Source: Clostridia bacterium (lineage in GTDB: Bacteria; Bacillota; Clostridia; Oscillospirales; Acutalibacteraceae). Taken from it: a stretch of DNA of 64,000 bases. The stretch's first letter is position 1. Each line of letters opens with the position of its first letter. The stretch covers positions 55,755 through 119,754 of the forward strand of contig JAFSGP010000016.1 of the NCBI GenBank assembly GCA_017440755.1, in the 5' to 3' direction. The notes under the pieces are model-generated. The model was not told where the DNA came from. It worked only from the letters and a program-made list of their open reading frames with translations, and ran no database searches. This document shows positions 50,661 to 59,174 of the stretch, piece by piece. Made by a program: the position numbers and the translations under genes.

Positions 50661-51443
50661 TTAATTATCCGCGCAGGCGGAGATGTAATAGCTCTCCCCC
50701 GTGCGGGTAAGGGTATAGGTCTGGTAATGGGTCGCCATATCAGCAGTAGGCTTAATCTCGTTGCCGTGCTCGTCCAGCAGGATATCCGTGTTCAGCACGT
50801 AGCCCACACGCACCAAGTAGGTGTTACCCTTGCGCTTGACGGTGTCCACCACCACGCGGTAGCCGGTGTTCGCCACCTCAAAGGGAACGTAATAATACCC
50901 GTCCGCCTCGCTGTAAAGCAGTCCGCTATCACCCAAGGAACGGTGGGTCAGCGGTGCGGCGGTGCCGAACAGCGCATCGTAGGAGGCATCAATCTCCTTC
51001 ACAGGCACCGCCAGGCGACCGTTATCGTCCACCGCGTATTGGGTGGTTTCGTCCCCCTCACGCAGCATACGAATCTGCTCCGCCAGCATCACCCGATAGG
51101 CGGCGGCATTGAGGAACACGTCCTGCTCCTCTGCGGTATCGATATCCTCAAAGGCGGCGGGGGTATACACCAGCACCGGCTCCAAGAAATAATACAGCTC
51201 CTCCTCCAGCGCAGAGGTGTCCGCCGAGCGGCGAATGGCATTAATGCCGCTCACCACCAAAGCAATCACGCCTACCAGCGCCAACAGCGAAATGAGCATG
51301 CCCAGCGGCGCTGCATAGGCATACTTGCCGCGACGCTTACCTCGTTTATTATACCGACGGGTAACAGGGCGAGCGGGTTTCTGCTCGTCTTCCAGAGGAA
51401 TATCTATCGTTTTTTCCATAGGCAGATCGTTCTGAATTTCCAT
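50661..51443 (-). CDS. Single-pass membrane protein of unknown function
   Basis: 260 residues. A basic cytoplasmic head (RYNKRGKRRGKYAYA) precedes one membrane helix (LGMLISLLALVGVIALVVSGI, about 47-67) and an acidic outer domain of about 190 residues. DGYYYVPFEVANTGYRVVVDTVKRKGNTYLVRVGYV has the alternating pattern of a beta domain. Not recognised further. It lies 64 bases downstream of the M16 protease gene on the same strand. Confidence 0.7.
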   Translation of the reverse strand: MEIQNDLPMEKTIDIPLEDEQKPARPVTRRYNKRGKRRGKYAYAAPLGMLISLLALVGVIALVVSGINAIRRSADTSALEEELYYFLEPVLVYTPAAFEDIDTAEEQDVFLNAAAYRVMLAEQIRMLREGDETTQYAVDDNGRLAVPVKEIDASYDALFGTAAPLTHRSLGDSGLLYSEADGYYYVPFEVANTGYRVVVDTVKRKGNTYLVRVGYVLNTDILLDEHGNEIKPTADMATHYQTYTLTRTGESYYISACADN

Positions 51444-51507
51444 AACGGCGCCTCCTGTTTTTAATCTATATCCCGATTATAACACAAACCAACGGGATTA
51501 ACAAGTC

Positions 51508-52776
51508 CTAATCGTTACCACCGGGAAAGGTTTGCAGCACCGCCCGATAGGCGGATTCTTCCTCCACGGGTCCCACCGCGGAAAGGGCAGCCGCGCCGCC
51601 AAATATCTGCCACGCCAAGCAGAGGATATCCTCCTCCGTCACCCGCTCCCAAGCGGCAAGCACCTCTTCCACCGATACCGAGCGGGCCGACAGATGCTCG
51701 CTGCGCCCCTCGCGGGCGGCACGCGCCGCCACCGTTTCCAGACTCATCACAAAGGCGGTCTTTACCTTTTTCTTCACGCGGTTCAATTCCTCCGCAGGCA
51801 CGCCATCGGTCAGCAGCGTGGTGAGCACGCCGCCGATTTCCTTCAGCACAACCAGCTGATTTTCCGCGGAGGTGGACACGGATATGGTGTAAAGGCCTGC
51901 ATCTTTACTGCCGTAATGCACCGCATACACGCCGTACACCAGCCCCAATTCCTCCCGCAGCCGCTGATAGAGGCGGGAGCTTTCCCCGTCCCCCAATAGC
52001 GCGGTGAGCAGTGTCAGCGTGTACCTCTGCGGTGCGGTAGAAGACAAGCCGGGGAAGCCCAACTCTAAGCAAACCTGCTCGTTTTCTTTCTGCCGCCGCA
52101 CAATACCCGTCTGAAACATAGGTGGTGTGAGAGGTTCCGTTTCGGTGCTCACGGGACGGATAGAAAAAGCTTGCTCAACCGTGCGCAAAACCGTTTCTCG
52201 GTCAAAGTCGCCGGCACAAACCAACAGCATGCGGTCGGGGGTATAGCGATTTCGCAAAAAGCCCAGTAGCTCCTCCCTGTCAATCGCGCTCACCGACTCC
52301 CGCGTTCCGCTGATGGGTGTGCCAAGGGGGTGTCCTTGCCACACCAGCTCCGCCAGATTGTCGTGGGCCATGTCCTCAGGAGAGTCTTCATACATGGCAA
52401 TCTCCTCCAGCACCACCTGCCGCTCCAGCTCCAGCTCGCGAGCAGGAATAGCCGCGTGAAGCAGCATATCCGTCAGCAGCTCCAGTGCTTGGGTTGCATA
52501 TTCCCCCAAGGTCTTAACGTAATAGCGGGTATGTTCCTGCCCCGTGTAGGCGTTGATAAGCCCGCCGATGTCGTCCATCGCCAGAGATATATCCAACGAA
52601 CTGCGGGTTTCGGTACCCTTGAATACCATATGCTCCGCTAAATGAGAAATGCCGCTGTGGTATCCGGTTTCAAAGCGGGAACCGGCGTCCACCCACACGT
52701 CCAAGGTAAATATTCGACTTTCCGTTTCCGGCAGCAGCAACAGCCGCAGCCCGTTATCCAATACGATGCGTTCCAT
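51508..52776 (-). CDS. M16-family zinc peptidase (processing-protease type)
   Basis: 422 residues. The inverted zinc motif HLAEH is at 45-49 with the distal Glu in EEIAMYEDSPEDMAHD about 75 residues on, so the active site is intact. The length and second half (LGLVYGVYAVHYGSKDAGLYTISVST) are those of YmxG/PqqL-like soluble M16 peptidases, often encoded beside pnp in Firmicutes, as here. GGAGGTG precedes the ATG. Confidence 0.93.
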   Translation of the reverse strand: MERIVLDNGLRLLLLPETESRIFTLDVWVDAGSRFETGYHSGISHLAEHMVFKGTETRSSLDISLAMDDIGGLINAYTGQEHTRYYVKTLGEYATQALELLTDMLLHAAIPARELELERQVVLEEIAMYEDSPEDMAHDNLAELVWQGHPLGTPISGTRESVSAIDREELLGFLRNRYTPDRMLLVCAGDFDRETVLRTVEQAFSIRPVSTETEPLTPPMFQTGIVRRQKENEQVCLELGFPGLSSTAPQRYTLTLLTALLGDGESSRLYQRLREELGLVYGVYAVHYGSKDAGLYTISVSTSAENQLVVLKEIGGVLTTLLTDGVPAEELNRVKKKVKTAFVMSLETVAARAAREGRSEHLSARSVSVEEVLAAWERVTEEDILCLAWQIFGGAAALSAVGPVEEESAYRAVLQTFPGGND

Positions 52777-52787
52777 ACGCACCTCCA

Positions 52788-52828
52788 ATAAAAAAGCGGA
52801 GCCGCTGCCGTTAAAGCAGCGGCTCCGC
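52788..52828 (-). terminator. Terminator of pnp
   Basis: GCGGAGCCGCTGC / GCAGCGGCTCCGC, followed on the minus strand by TTTTTT. Confidence 0.92.
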
Positions 52829-52843
52829 CGCATTACGCCCTAA

Positions 52844-55036
52844 TTAGTTGTGGTCACGACGGGGACCGCGGCCGCCGTCACGGCGGAAACCGCCCTCACG
52901 GCGGGGAGCCGGAGCGGACGCATAGTCCTCGGGATTGAGACCCTCGATCTTGATGATAGCGTCCTTGCGGGACAGGTTGATACGACCCTGCTCGTCAATC
53001 TCGGTCACCATAACGGCGATGGTGTCGCCCACGGCCACGGCGTCCTCTACACGTTCAACGCGGTTCAAATCCAGCTTGGACACGTGCACCAGACCCTCCT
53101 TGCCGGGAGCAATCTCCACGAAAGCGCCGAAGGTCATCAGGCGGGTAACCTTACCCTTATAGATAGCGCCGATCTCGGGATCCTTGGCGATGGTCTCGAT
53201 GATCTGCAGAGCGCGGTTGGCATCGTTCAGGTCGGTGGACAGAATGGTAACGGTACCGTCCTCTTCCACGTTGACGGTGCAGTTGCAGTCCGCCTGAATC
53301 TGCTGAATCACCTTACCACCCTTACCAATCACGCCGCCAATCTTGTCGGTGTCGATCTTGGTGGACAGCATCTTGGGCGCGTACTTGGACAACTCGGGAC
53401 GCACCTCGGGAATCGCCTTGAGCATAACCTCGTCCAGAATGTGGCAACGAGCGGTGTAGGTCTTGTCCAGCGCCTCACGAATGATGGCGGGGGTCAGGCC
53501 GTGTACCTTCAGGTCCATCTGGATAGCGGTGATACCCTTCTTGGTACCGCCTACCTTGAAGTCCATATCGCCGAAGAAGTCCTCCAGACCCTGGATATCC
53601 ACCATGGTCATGAAGCGGTCGCCCTCAGAGATCAGACCGCAGGAGATACCGGCAACAGGCGCCTTAATCGGCACGCCCGCGGCCATCAGAGCCAGGGTGG
53701 AGCCGCAGATGGAAGCCTGAGAGGTGGAGCCGTTGGAGGACAGCACCTCGCTCACCAGACGCATGGTGTAGGGGAACTCCTCGATGGAGGGCAGAACGGG
53801 CAGCAGAGCGCGCTCCGCCAGCGCGCCGTGACCAATCTCACGACGACCGGGGCCGCGGGAGGGCTTGGTCTCGCCTACGGAGTAGGAGGGGAAATTGTAG
53901 TGATGCATATAGCGCTTTTCACGCTCGTCGTCCAGACCGTCCAGCAGCTGTGCGTCCTTAGAGCCGCCCAGAGTGACGGTGGTCAGCACCTGGGTCTGAC
54001 CGCGGGTGAACATACCACTGCCGTGGGTGCGGGGCAGCAGGTCAACCTTGGCGTCCAGAGGACGCATCTCGTTGATGCCACGACCGTCCACGCGCTTGCC
54101 GTCGTCCAGCAGCCAGCGGCGAACCACGTATTTCTGCAGCTTGTACAGGCACTCGTCGATCTTCTCGATCTGGTCGGCGTACTGCTCGTCGAACTGAGCA
54201 TGCACCTTGTCGTACACGGGAATCAGACGCTCATCGCGAATACGCTTGTCGTCGGTATCCAGAGCAGCGCGCACGTCCTCGATGGCGAACTCCTTAATAG
54301 CCTCGAACATAGCGGGATCGGGATCGTTGGATACGAAAGCAAACTTCTCCTTACCGATCTCCTTGACGATATCGTTGATGAAGGCAACGATCTGTTGGTT
54401 CGCCTCGTGACCCAGCATAATGGCGTCGAACATGGTGTCGTTGTCGATTTCGTTGGCGCCGGCCTCAATCATCGCCACCAGGTCAGCAGTGGAAGCCACG
54501 GTGACGTGCATCTCGGACTTCTTCTCCTGCTCGGCGGTGGGGTTGATGACGAACTGACCGTCTACCAGACCCACCACAACACCGGAGATGGGGCCGTCCC
54601 ACGGAATGTCGGAGATAGCAATAGCGGTAGAGGCACCGATCATAGCGGTGGTCTCGGGCTGGCAATCGGGGTCAACGCTCATCACGGTGCAAACCACGGT
54701 GACGTCGTTGCGCATATCCTTGGGGAACAGGGGGCGAATGGGGCGGTCGATCACACGGGAGGTGAGGATCGCCTTTTCGCTGGGGCGGCTCTCACGGCGC
54801 TGGAAGGAGCCGGGAATCTTACCCACAGAGTACATCTTCTCCTCGTAGTCCACGGACATGGGGAAGAAATCCACGCCCTCGCGGGGCTTGGCGGAAGCGG
54901 TCACGGTGCACAGAACGCTGGTCTCACCGTAGCGAACCATACAGGAACCGCTGGCGAGCTGCGCCATCATGCCGGTCTCGATGACCAACGGACGACCGGC
55001 CAGAGTAGTCTCAAAAGTACGGAAAGTCTCAAACAT
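52844..55036 (-). CDS. pnp: Polyribonucleotide nucleotidyltransferase (PNPase)
   Basis: 730 residues: two RNase PH-like domains (RRESRPSEKAILTSRVIDRPIRPLFP; RTHGSGMFTRGQTQVL; SYSVGETKPSRGPGRREIGHG), a KH domain (GKGGKVIQQIQ) and an S1 domain (YKGKVTRLMTFGAFVEIAPGKEGLVHVS), then an Arg/Gly-rich tail. It degrades RNA 3' to 5' using phosphate. AAGGAGGTACC precedes the ATG. rpsO lies upstream on the same strand, the common arrangement. Confidence 0.97.
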   Translation of the reverse strand: MFETFRTFETTLAGRPLVIETGMMAQLASGSCMVRYGETSVLCTVTASAKPREGVDFFPMSVDYEEKMYSVGKIPGSFQRRESRPSEKAILTSRVIDRPIRPLFPKDMRNDVTVVCTVMSVDPDCQPETTAMIGASTAIAISDIPWDGPISGVVVGLVDGQFVINPTAEQEKKSEMHVTVASTADLVAMIEAGANEIDNDTMFDAIMLGHEANQQIVAFINDIVKEIGKEKFAFVSNDPDPAMFEAIKEFAIEDVRAALDTDDKRIRDERLIPVYDKVHAQFDEQYADQIEKIDECLYKLQKYVVRRWLLDDGKRVDGRGINEMRPLDAKVDLLPRTHGSGMFTRGQTQVLTTVTLGGSKDAQLLDGLDDEREKRYMHHYNFPSYSVGETKPSRGPGRREIGHGALAERALLPVLPSIEEFPYTMRLVSEVLSSNGSTSQASICGSTLALMAAGVPIKAPVAGISCGLISEGDRFMTMVDIQGLEDFFGDMDFKVGGTKKGITAIQMDLKVHGLTPAIIREALDKTYTARCHILDEVMLKAIPEVRPELSKYAPKMLSTKIDTDKIGGVIGKGGKVIQQIQADCNCTVNVEEDGTVTILSTDLNDANRALQIIETIAKDPEIGAIYKGKVTRLMTFGAFVEIAPGKEGLVHVSKLDLNRVERVEDAVAVGDTIAVMVTEIDEQGRINLSRKDAIIKIEGLNPEDYASAPAPRREGGFRRDGGRGPRRDHN

Positions 55037-55356
55037 GGGGGTACCTCCTTAAAATTTTTATTCACACGGAGGAACAACCGGTTTTTAGCAATAAAACCAG
55101 CCCCGTCGCCGGCGGCGGCGACACTCGTTTCACTGCTAAAAGGGCTCTTTCTCCGTTTTTGACAGGTTTCTAATGGGTTTTCAATTCGCAAGACGAGGCA
55201 GGAGGGGAATTTACGCTCCCCGCCTGCCGCAATCGCTCAGCGATTGCGGACGCCTGCGGGCGGGTGATTATACGCGCAGGGACACCCTGACGGTTTCCCC
55301 GCACACACCCCTTCCCTCCGATATCCGACCCACTGCGAAGACGGATACCTGTGGGA
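55037..55356 (-). promoter_or_regulatory. Structured leader between rpsO and pnp
   Basis: No gene. On the minus strand it contains a possible -10 box TATAAT (complement of 55267-55272) without a good -35, and strong hairpins: CCGCAATCGCT/CGATTGCGG (55228-55250) and GGCAGG.GGGG / CCCC.CCTGCC (55197-55229). pnp leaders are commonly cleaved and autoregulated in such stems, so this may be a control site; that is inference. Confidence 0.45.
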
Positions 55357-55383
55357 ACAGGCGGGGCAACAGCCCCGCCTGTC
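55357..55383 (-). terminator. Hairpin downstream of rpsO
   Basis: AACAGGCGGGGC / GCCCCGCCTGTC with AACA loop. The T run is poor, so it may give partial termination between rpsO and pnp. Confidence 0.7.
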
Positions 55384-55393
55384 TTGTTGCAAA

Positions 55394-55660
55394 TTATTTA
55401 CGCAGACCCAGCTTCTCAACAATAGCGCGATAGCGGTTGATGTCCTTCTTGGTCAGGTAGGCCAGCAGGTTGCGGCGATGACCAACCATCTTCAGCAGAC
55501 CGCGGCGGCTGTGGTGATCCTTCGGATGTGCCTTCAGGTGCTCGGTCAGGTCGTTGATGCGCTTGGTCAGCACAGCAATCTGAACCTCGGGGGAACCGGT
55601 ATCGCCCTCGTGGGTCGCATACTGCTGCATAATAGCGGTTTTCTCTTCGGGTAACATCAT
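55394..55660 (-). CDS. rpsO: 30S ribosomal protein S15
   Basis: 88 residues. The S15 signature [37 protein letters not shown] is complete, as is the RRNLLAYL region that binds 16S rRNA. Two adjacent ATG codons follow GAGGTG at 8-11 bases; the second would give 87 residues, closer to the family start. Upstream of pnp on the same strand. Confidence 0.97.
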   Translation of the reverse strand: MMLPEEKTAIMQQYATHEGDTGSPEVQIAVLTKRINDLTEHLKAHPKDHHSRRGLLKMVGHRRNLLAYLTKKDINRYRAIVEKLGLRK

Positions 55661-55776
55661 GATACATACACCTCTTCTAAAATATTTCCGTGAAACCCAG
55701 AACAGGGAAACGGTGTGTCCCCACAGGGGCGTCCTCCGCGGTCCGGGTAACCGAATGCCATTCACAGGCAGAATAC

Positions 55777-55805
55777 ACTATACCACAGTTGTTCCGAAAT
55801 GTAAA
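55777..55805 (-). promoter_or_regulatory. Sigma-A promoter of rpsO
   Basis: TTTACA (complement of 55800-55805), 17 bases, TATAGT (complement of 55777-55782), leaving a leader of about 110 bases. Confidence 0.75.
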
Positions 55806-55840
55806 GAGAAATTTTTCGGTTTTTATAATTTTTCCTGCAA

Positions 55841-56122
55841 TCACCCATGGAACTCTGTCAGCAGTTGTTGCAAAATCGCCTGCTGTGCTTCCGTCAGATT
55901 GGAAATGTCCAATGTTTTACGCGCATCCAATCCAAGCAAATAATCCGTAGTCACGTGAAACTCCTTAGCATAGCGGATGATCATATCCAGACTTGGTTGA
56001 CGCATGCCGGTCTCGTACGCCGAAATTATCGATTTTTGCACCCACATCCGTTGGGCAAGCTGTGTTTGTGTCAGACCCTTGTCTTGCCGTAAACGCTTGG
56101 CGATCTCCGAAAAATCTTGCAT
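55841..56122 (-). CDS. XRE-family transcriptional regulator
   Basis: 93 residues: one helix-turn-helix (IAKRLRQDKGLTQTQLAQRM, KSIISAYETGMRQPSLDMIIRYAKEFHV, TTDYLLG) and a short helical tail. AGAGG precedes the ATG. It is divergent from the Thr-rich lipoprotein; the intergenic DNA holds perfect inverted repeats, so control of both genes is likely. Confidence 0.9.
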   Translation of the reverse strand: MQDFSEIAKRLRQDKGLTQTQLAQRMWVQKSIISAYETGMRQPSLDMIIRYAKEFHVTTDYLLGLDARKTLDISNLTEAQQAILQQLLTEFHG

Positions 56123-56135
56123 ACAAAAACCTCTT

Positions 56136-56187
56136 TTCCACTCATTGTGATTTTATTGTATCGCAGAGTCGGATACAATGAGTGGAA
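56136..56187. promoter_or_regulatory. Nested inverted repeats, operator of the XRE/lipoprotein pair
   Basis: TTCCACTCATTGT (56136-56148) and ACAATGAGTGGAA (56175-56187) are a perfect 13-bp inverted repeat; inside it TTGTATC / GATACAA (about 56156-56178) is a second perfect one. The right arm ends 8 bases before the lipoprotein -35 box. Confidence 0.75.
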
Positions 56188-56194
56188 TTATATA

Positions 56195-56223
56195 TTGACA
56201 TTTGTGGAATTTGGCGGTATAAT
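56195..56223 (+). promoter_or_regulatory. Consensus sigma-A promoter of the Thr-rich lipoprotein
   Basis: TTGACA, 17 bases, TATAAT: a perfect match, 32 bases before the coding start. Such a strong promoter would need the adjacent repressor to be kept off. Confidence 0.93.
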
Positions 56224-56254
56224 TATGATACCCAAAACAATAGGAGGTTAAAAA

Positions 56255-57439
56255 ATGAAAAGAAAATTCATCTGCATCTGCATATCCATGGTATTGTTGT
56301 TTTGTTTATCCGCTTGCGCGGGAACAGAAAATCTTGATGGTGTTGCATCGTCAGCCCCCCATTCGCATCAAGAGAACAGCACCCCTTCGAAGACTACGAC
56401 AACGAGAAAGTCATCCAGGAGCAAAGAGAAAACCACAACCACTAAAAAAATGACCACTACAAGCCGAACCACCACTACAACAAGTAGAACGACTACTACG
56501 ACTACCCGCAAACCCACGACCACGACTGCCAGACCCACCACGACGACGACGGTAAGACCTACCACCACTACGACCGCAAGACCCACTACCACCACGACCG
56601 CAAGACCCACTACCACCACGACCACCCAACCCAAGCCCAAGACCTACGGTGCTGGTCAGACCTGGAAGGTCGCAGGACAGTTTGAACTAACCGTCAATAA
56701 AGTGACGCAGCATCGCATTTGCGATAAGAGCTGTGATGAGATAGGAAATGCTAAAACAGCAGTCTTGTTGGAATACACCTACAAAAACATCGGTAGCGAA
56801 GATATCGAAATTAGCAAATGGGATTATTCCGTTTATGATGGCGCGGGCGAAGCAGCACAAGATCAATTGTATTTTGAAATATACTGTGACCATGTCACAA
56901 AAGAGGCAAAAGAATGCATCCCAGGAACAAAATGTACAGCAGAAAATGCCATCCTCCTACTCAATGAATCGGACAGCATCACCATTTTCTTTGAGGTGGA
57001 TGACGCGACCGCCACCTTCGTGGTGCCGGTGTCCCCCGCTCCGCCTGAAGACACCGAGGAAGAAGATAAGCTGGACGGCTGCACCATCACCGTGGAGAAC
57101 TCCCTACCCGAGACCTTCTCCCATTACTACGACTCGTATGACGGTAAGCACACCTGCTCCTGCTCGGTCACGGAGGTGACCTTTGAGGTCAGCGGCGATG
57201 ACTTATATATTTATTTCAGCGGTAGAAAAACGTATGACTCCCGCGGCGATGGTCAGAGCGACTCCTGTAAAATCAGCTGGAAATTGTACGACGCTGATAC
57301 CAATACGGTCCTTGCCAACGGCACGGCAAGCACGCTGGGCTTGGCAAACGGCGAAGGCTTCTCAAAGGCAAAAGACACTGCTTATGACTGTATCACCCCC
57401 GGCGGCAATTACAAGCTGGTTTTGCTCAATACGAACTAA
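56255..57439 (+). CDS. Thr-rich lipoprotein with DUF4352-like and C-terminal beta domains
   Basis: 394 residues. The signal MKRKFICICISMVLLFCLSACAG ends in a lipobox (C21). Residues about 45-128 are a Thr stalk with repeats of the form TTTTT(A/V)RP. Residues about 132-255 resemble DUF4352 (immunoglobulin-like; GQTWKVAGQFELTVNKV, AVLLEYTYKNIGSEDIEI). Residues about 275-394 form another beta domain (CTITVENSLPETFSHY, ISWKLYDADTNTVLANG). AGGAGG lies upstream. The 5' two thirds is AT-richer than the last third, which hints at domain shuffling. Surface role unknown. Confidence 0.82.
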   Translation: MKRKFICICISMVLLFCLSACAGTENLDGVASSAPHSHQENSTPSKTTTTRKSSRSKEKTTTTKKMTTTSRTTTTTSRTTTTTTRKPTTTTARPTTTTTVRPTTTTTARPTTTTTARPTTTTTTQPKPKTYGAGQTWKVAGQFELTVNKVTQHRICDKSCDEIGNAKTAVLLEYTYKNIGSEDIEISKWDYSVYDGAGEAAQDQLYFEIYCDHVTKEAKECIPGTKCTAENAILLLNESDSITIFFEVDDATATFVVPVSPAPPEDTEEEDKLDGCTITVENSLPETFSHYYDSYDGKHTCSCSVTEVTFEVSGDDLYIYFSGRKTYDSRGDGQSDSCKISWKLYDADTNTVLANGTASTLGLANGEGFSKAKDTAYDCITPGGNYKLVLLNTN

Positions 57440-57463
57440 GTTCGTGCAACGAATATAAAACAC

Positions 57464-57505
57464 ATGTGCCCTGTACAATCATTCGTACAGGGCGCATACT
57501 TTTTT
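57464..57505 (+). terminator. Terminator of the lipoprotein gene
   Basis: ATGTGCCCTGTAC / GTACAGGGCGCAT hairpin followed by a T6 run. Confidence 0.88.
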
Positions 57506-57536
57506 GGCTGAATCGTTCCACAAAACAAATCCCCAA

Positions 57537-57900
57537 ACCGTAGGGGACGGCGGTCTCGCTGCGGCTCGGTCCACTCGCGGTTCTGACAGTCCACCGGACT
57601 GTCATTCATTGCCGCTCGTGCCGCTTCGCTACCTCGACGTCCCGTTTTGCGGGCGGATGTGGACATCCGCCCCTACGCTTTATAGGGGGCGTCCCGCGTG
57701 TCCTCCTGCATGCAAGACCCCCTTGCCTAAAGGGGGTCGACAAATGCACGGCATTTGTCGGGGGGATATAAACGGGCGAACACAGTTCGCCCCTACGAGG
57801 GGAACCGCAAGCATAATATGTAGGGCGGGGGCTTGCTCCCGCCGTCAAAGCATATACAAACCCAACGACAGGGGCGATCCCCTCCCCTACAACAAATTTT
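57537..57900. repeat. Cluster of different short palindromic repeats, no gene
   Basis: The 360-base stretch is a mosaic of stem-loops: a TGTAGGGGACGG unit at 57540, GGGCGGATG/CATCCGCCC at about 57650-57675, a DUF559-type unit at 57717-57766 (GACAAATGC-ACG-GCATTTGTC), GGGCGAAC/GTTCGCCC at about 57773-57793, the 27-bp unit at 57819, and GGGGCGATCCCC near 57870. Several end in CCCCTAC. None forms a gene; it looks like repeated insertion of small palindromes into one spot. Confidence 0.7.
57819..57845 (+). repeat. 27-bp palindromic repeat, second exact copy
   Basis: Identical over 27 bases to the reverse complement of 33875-33901. Confidence 0.88.
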
Positions 57901-57924
57901 CCGTTTGCACGCTCCCCCACACGC

Positions 57925-57951
57925 AAAAAAGCCTCCGCCGCAGCGGAGGCT
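57925..57951 (-). terminator. Terminator of the 3D-domain gene
   Basis: GCCTCCGC-CGCA-GCGGAGGC stem, followed on the minus strand by TTTTTT. Confidence 0.9.
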
Positions 57952-57957
57952 TTGCCT

Positions 57958-58989
57958 TTATCCTATTACGTACACGTTCATCTCGCGGCGGCCAAACTGG
58001 CACGCCTCGGTGTAGGAGCCCATATACACGTCCACCAGCGCGGTGCCGCGAATGGCAAATCCACCCGTATCCGCCGCAATGGCGTAGCCATACACGAAAG
58101 AGCCGTCGGGGGACGCAATCCACAGTTTCGTGCCGTAGGGAATCTGCTTAGGGTTCACCGCCACGGTGCCCACACCCAGTCTCATACCGGAGGCGCCACG
58201 AGTACCGCTGGAATAGGCGGTACAGCTGCCGGAGAACTTCTGCTTATAGTTAAGAGGCTGTCCCTTAGCGTCCAGCTCCACCTCAAAGGGAGCCTTGGAA
58301 TAGGGGGTGCCGTAGGCGGCGCCCTTGAGCACCACCTTGGTCACCGGCTGCTTGGTCACCGTCTCCCCCACCTTATCGGTGGAGGTCACCTTACCGTTGA
58401 CAATGGTCTTGCGGTAGGTAATGGTGCGCTCGCCCTCCTCGCCGTGGGTCATCACCTTGGTGTTGCCGGGGCGCATAATGGAGGTGTACTTGGTGGTGGT
58501 TTCGTAGTCGATAACCTCCGTCACCGTGTACTCCTGATAGGCGATGCGGTCCACCGCAATGAGCATACCCTCGCTGAGAGGAGCGGACAGCTTCACATTC
58601 ACCTTGTCGTCCGCGCCTACGGTAATGCCGGCACGCTCGATAGCGTCGGCGGCGGTGCCCTCGGTCAGGTGCAGCAGGGTGGAAATACCATCCGCCTGTA
58701 CCTCAACCGCCATAGCGCGGGTCACGTCCAGCGTATCCGATACGTCGTCCATCTCCACCGAGTCGTGCTCGTCCAGCACCACGCCGGCGGCGGACAGTAC
58801 CTTGTAGGGGTCGCTGCTCATCGTCAACACCACGCGACTCTCGTCTCCGTCGTTGACAGTGACAGCGCGGGAGCTTACCGATATGCCCAGCGCCATGGAC
58901 ACCGTAAAGGCGCCCATCACCAGAGCAGCAAACAGACGGCTGCACACCACACGGCGGACAGCGGTCAGACATTTCTTACATTGTTCCAT
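57958..58989 (-). CDS. YabE-like cell-wall protein: DUF348, G5 and 3D domains
   Basis: 343 residues. An N-terminal signal/anchor helix (about 16-38) is followed by two ubiquitin-like DUF348 segments (about 45-150), a G5 domain (about 155-240, VIDYETTTKYTSIMRPGNTKV, GEEGERTITYRKTIVNGKV) and a C-terminal 3D domain (about 250-343) whose three Asp are in AADTGGFAIRGTALVDVYMGS. Such proteins (YabE, Rpf-like) cut or remodel peptidoglycan outside the cell. Typical length for the group. GGAAG precedes the ATG; a consensus promoter lies about 155 bases upstream. Confidence 0.93.
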   Translation of the reverse strand: MEQCKKCLTAVRRVVCSRLFAALVMGAFTVSMALGISVSSRAVTVNDGDESRVVLTMSSDPYKVLSAAGVVLDEHDSVEMDDVSDTLDVTRAMAVEVQADGISTLLHLTEGTAADAIERAGITVGADDKVNVKLSAPLSEGMLIAVDRIAYQEYTVTEVIDYETTTKYTSIMRPGNTKVMTHGEEGERTITYRKTIVNGKVTSTDKVGETVTKQPVTKVVLKGAAYGTPYSKAPFEVELDAKGQPLNYKQKFSGSCTAYSSGTRGASGMRLGVGTVAVNPKQIPYGTKLWIASPDGSFVYGYAIAADTGGFAIRGTALVDVYMGSYTEACQFGRREMNVYVIG

Positions 58990-59145
58990 ATTGTCTTCCT
59001 TTCTGCGGCAGCGTCCTGTTTATTGTTGCACGGTGATAGAAAACTTATACACTCCATACAACCGACGCTGCGGGTGGCGGAACGTCCTCTCGTTTGCCGA
59101 ACGTTCCGTTTCTGCGGAAATTGGGTCAAATCTGGCACTGGGCAC

Positions 59146-59174
59146 ATTATACCCTCACACATTCACTCTGTCAA
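59146..59174 (-). promoter_or_regulatory. Consensus promoter with long leader, 3D-domain gene
   Basis: TTGACA (complement of 59169-59174), 17 bases, TATAAT (complement of 59146-59151). The transcript would begin near 59139 and have a leader of about 150 bases with a GGAACGT/ACGTTCC hairpin (about 59080-59108). It does not match the c-di-AMP riboswitch motifs known to me for this gene class. Confidence 0.88.

Noticed and set aside
52850..55162. 770-codon open frame on the plus strand
   Set aside because: Shadow of pnp; His/Gly/Val-rich without domains.
56390..56640. Tandem ACC/ACG-rich repeats as a satellite or regulatory array
   Set aside because: They encode the Thr-rich stalk of the lipoprotein in frame; the antisense Val-rich frame is a shadow.
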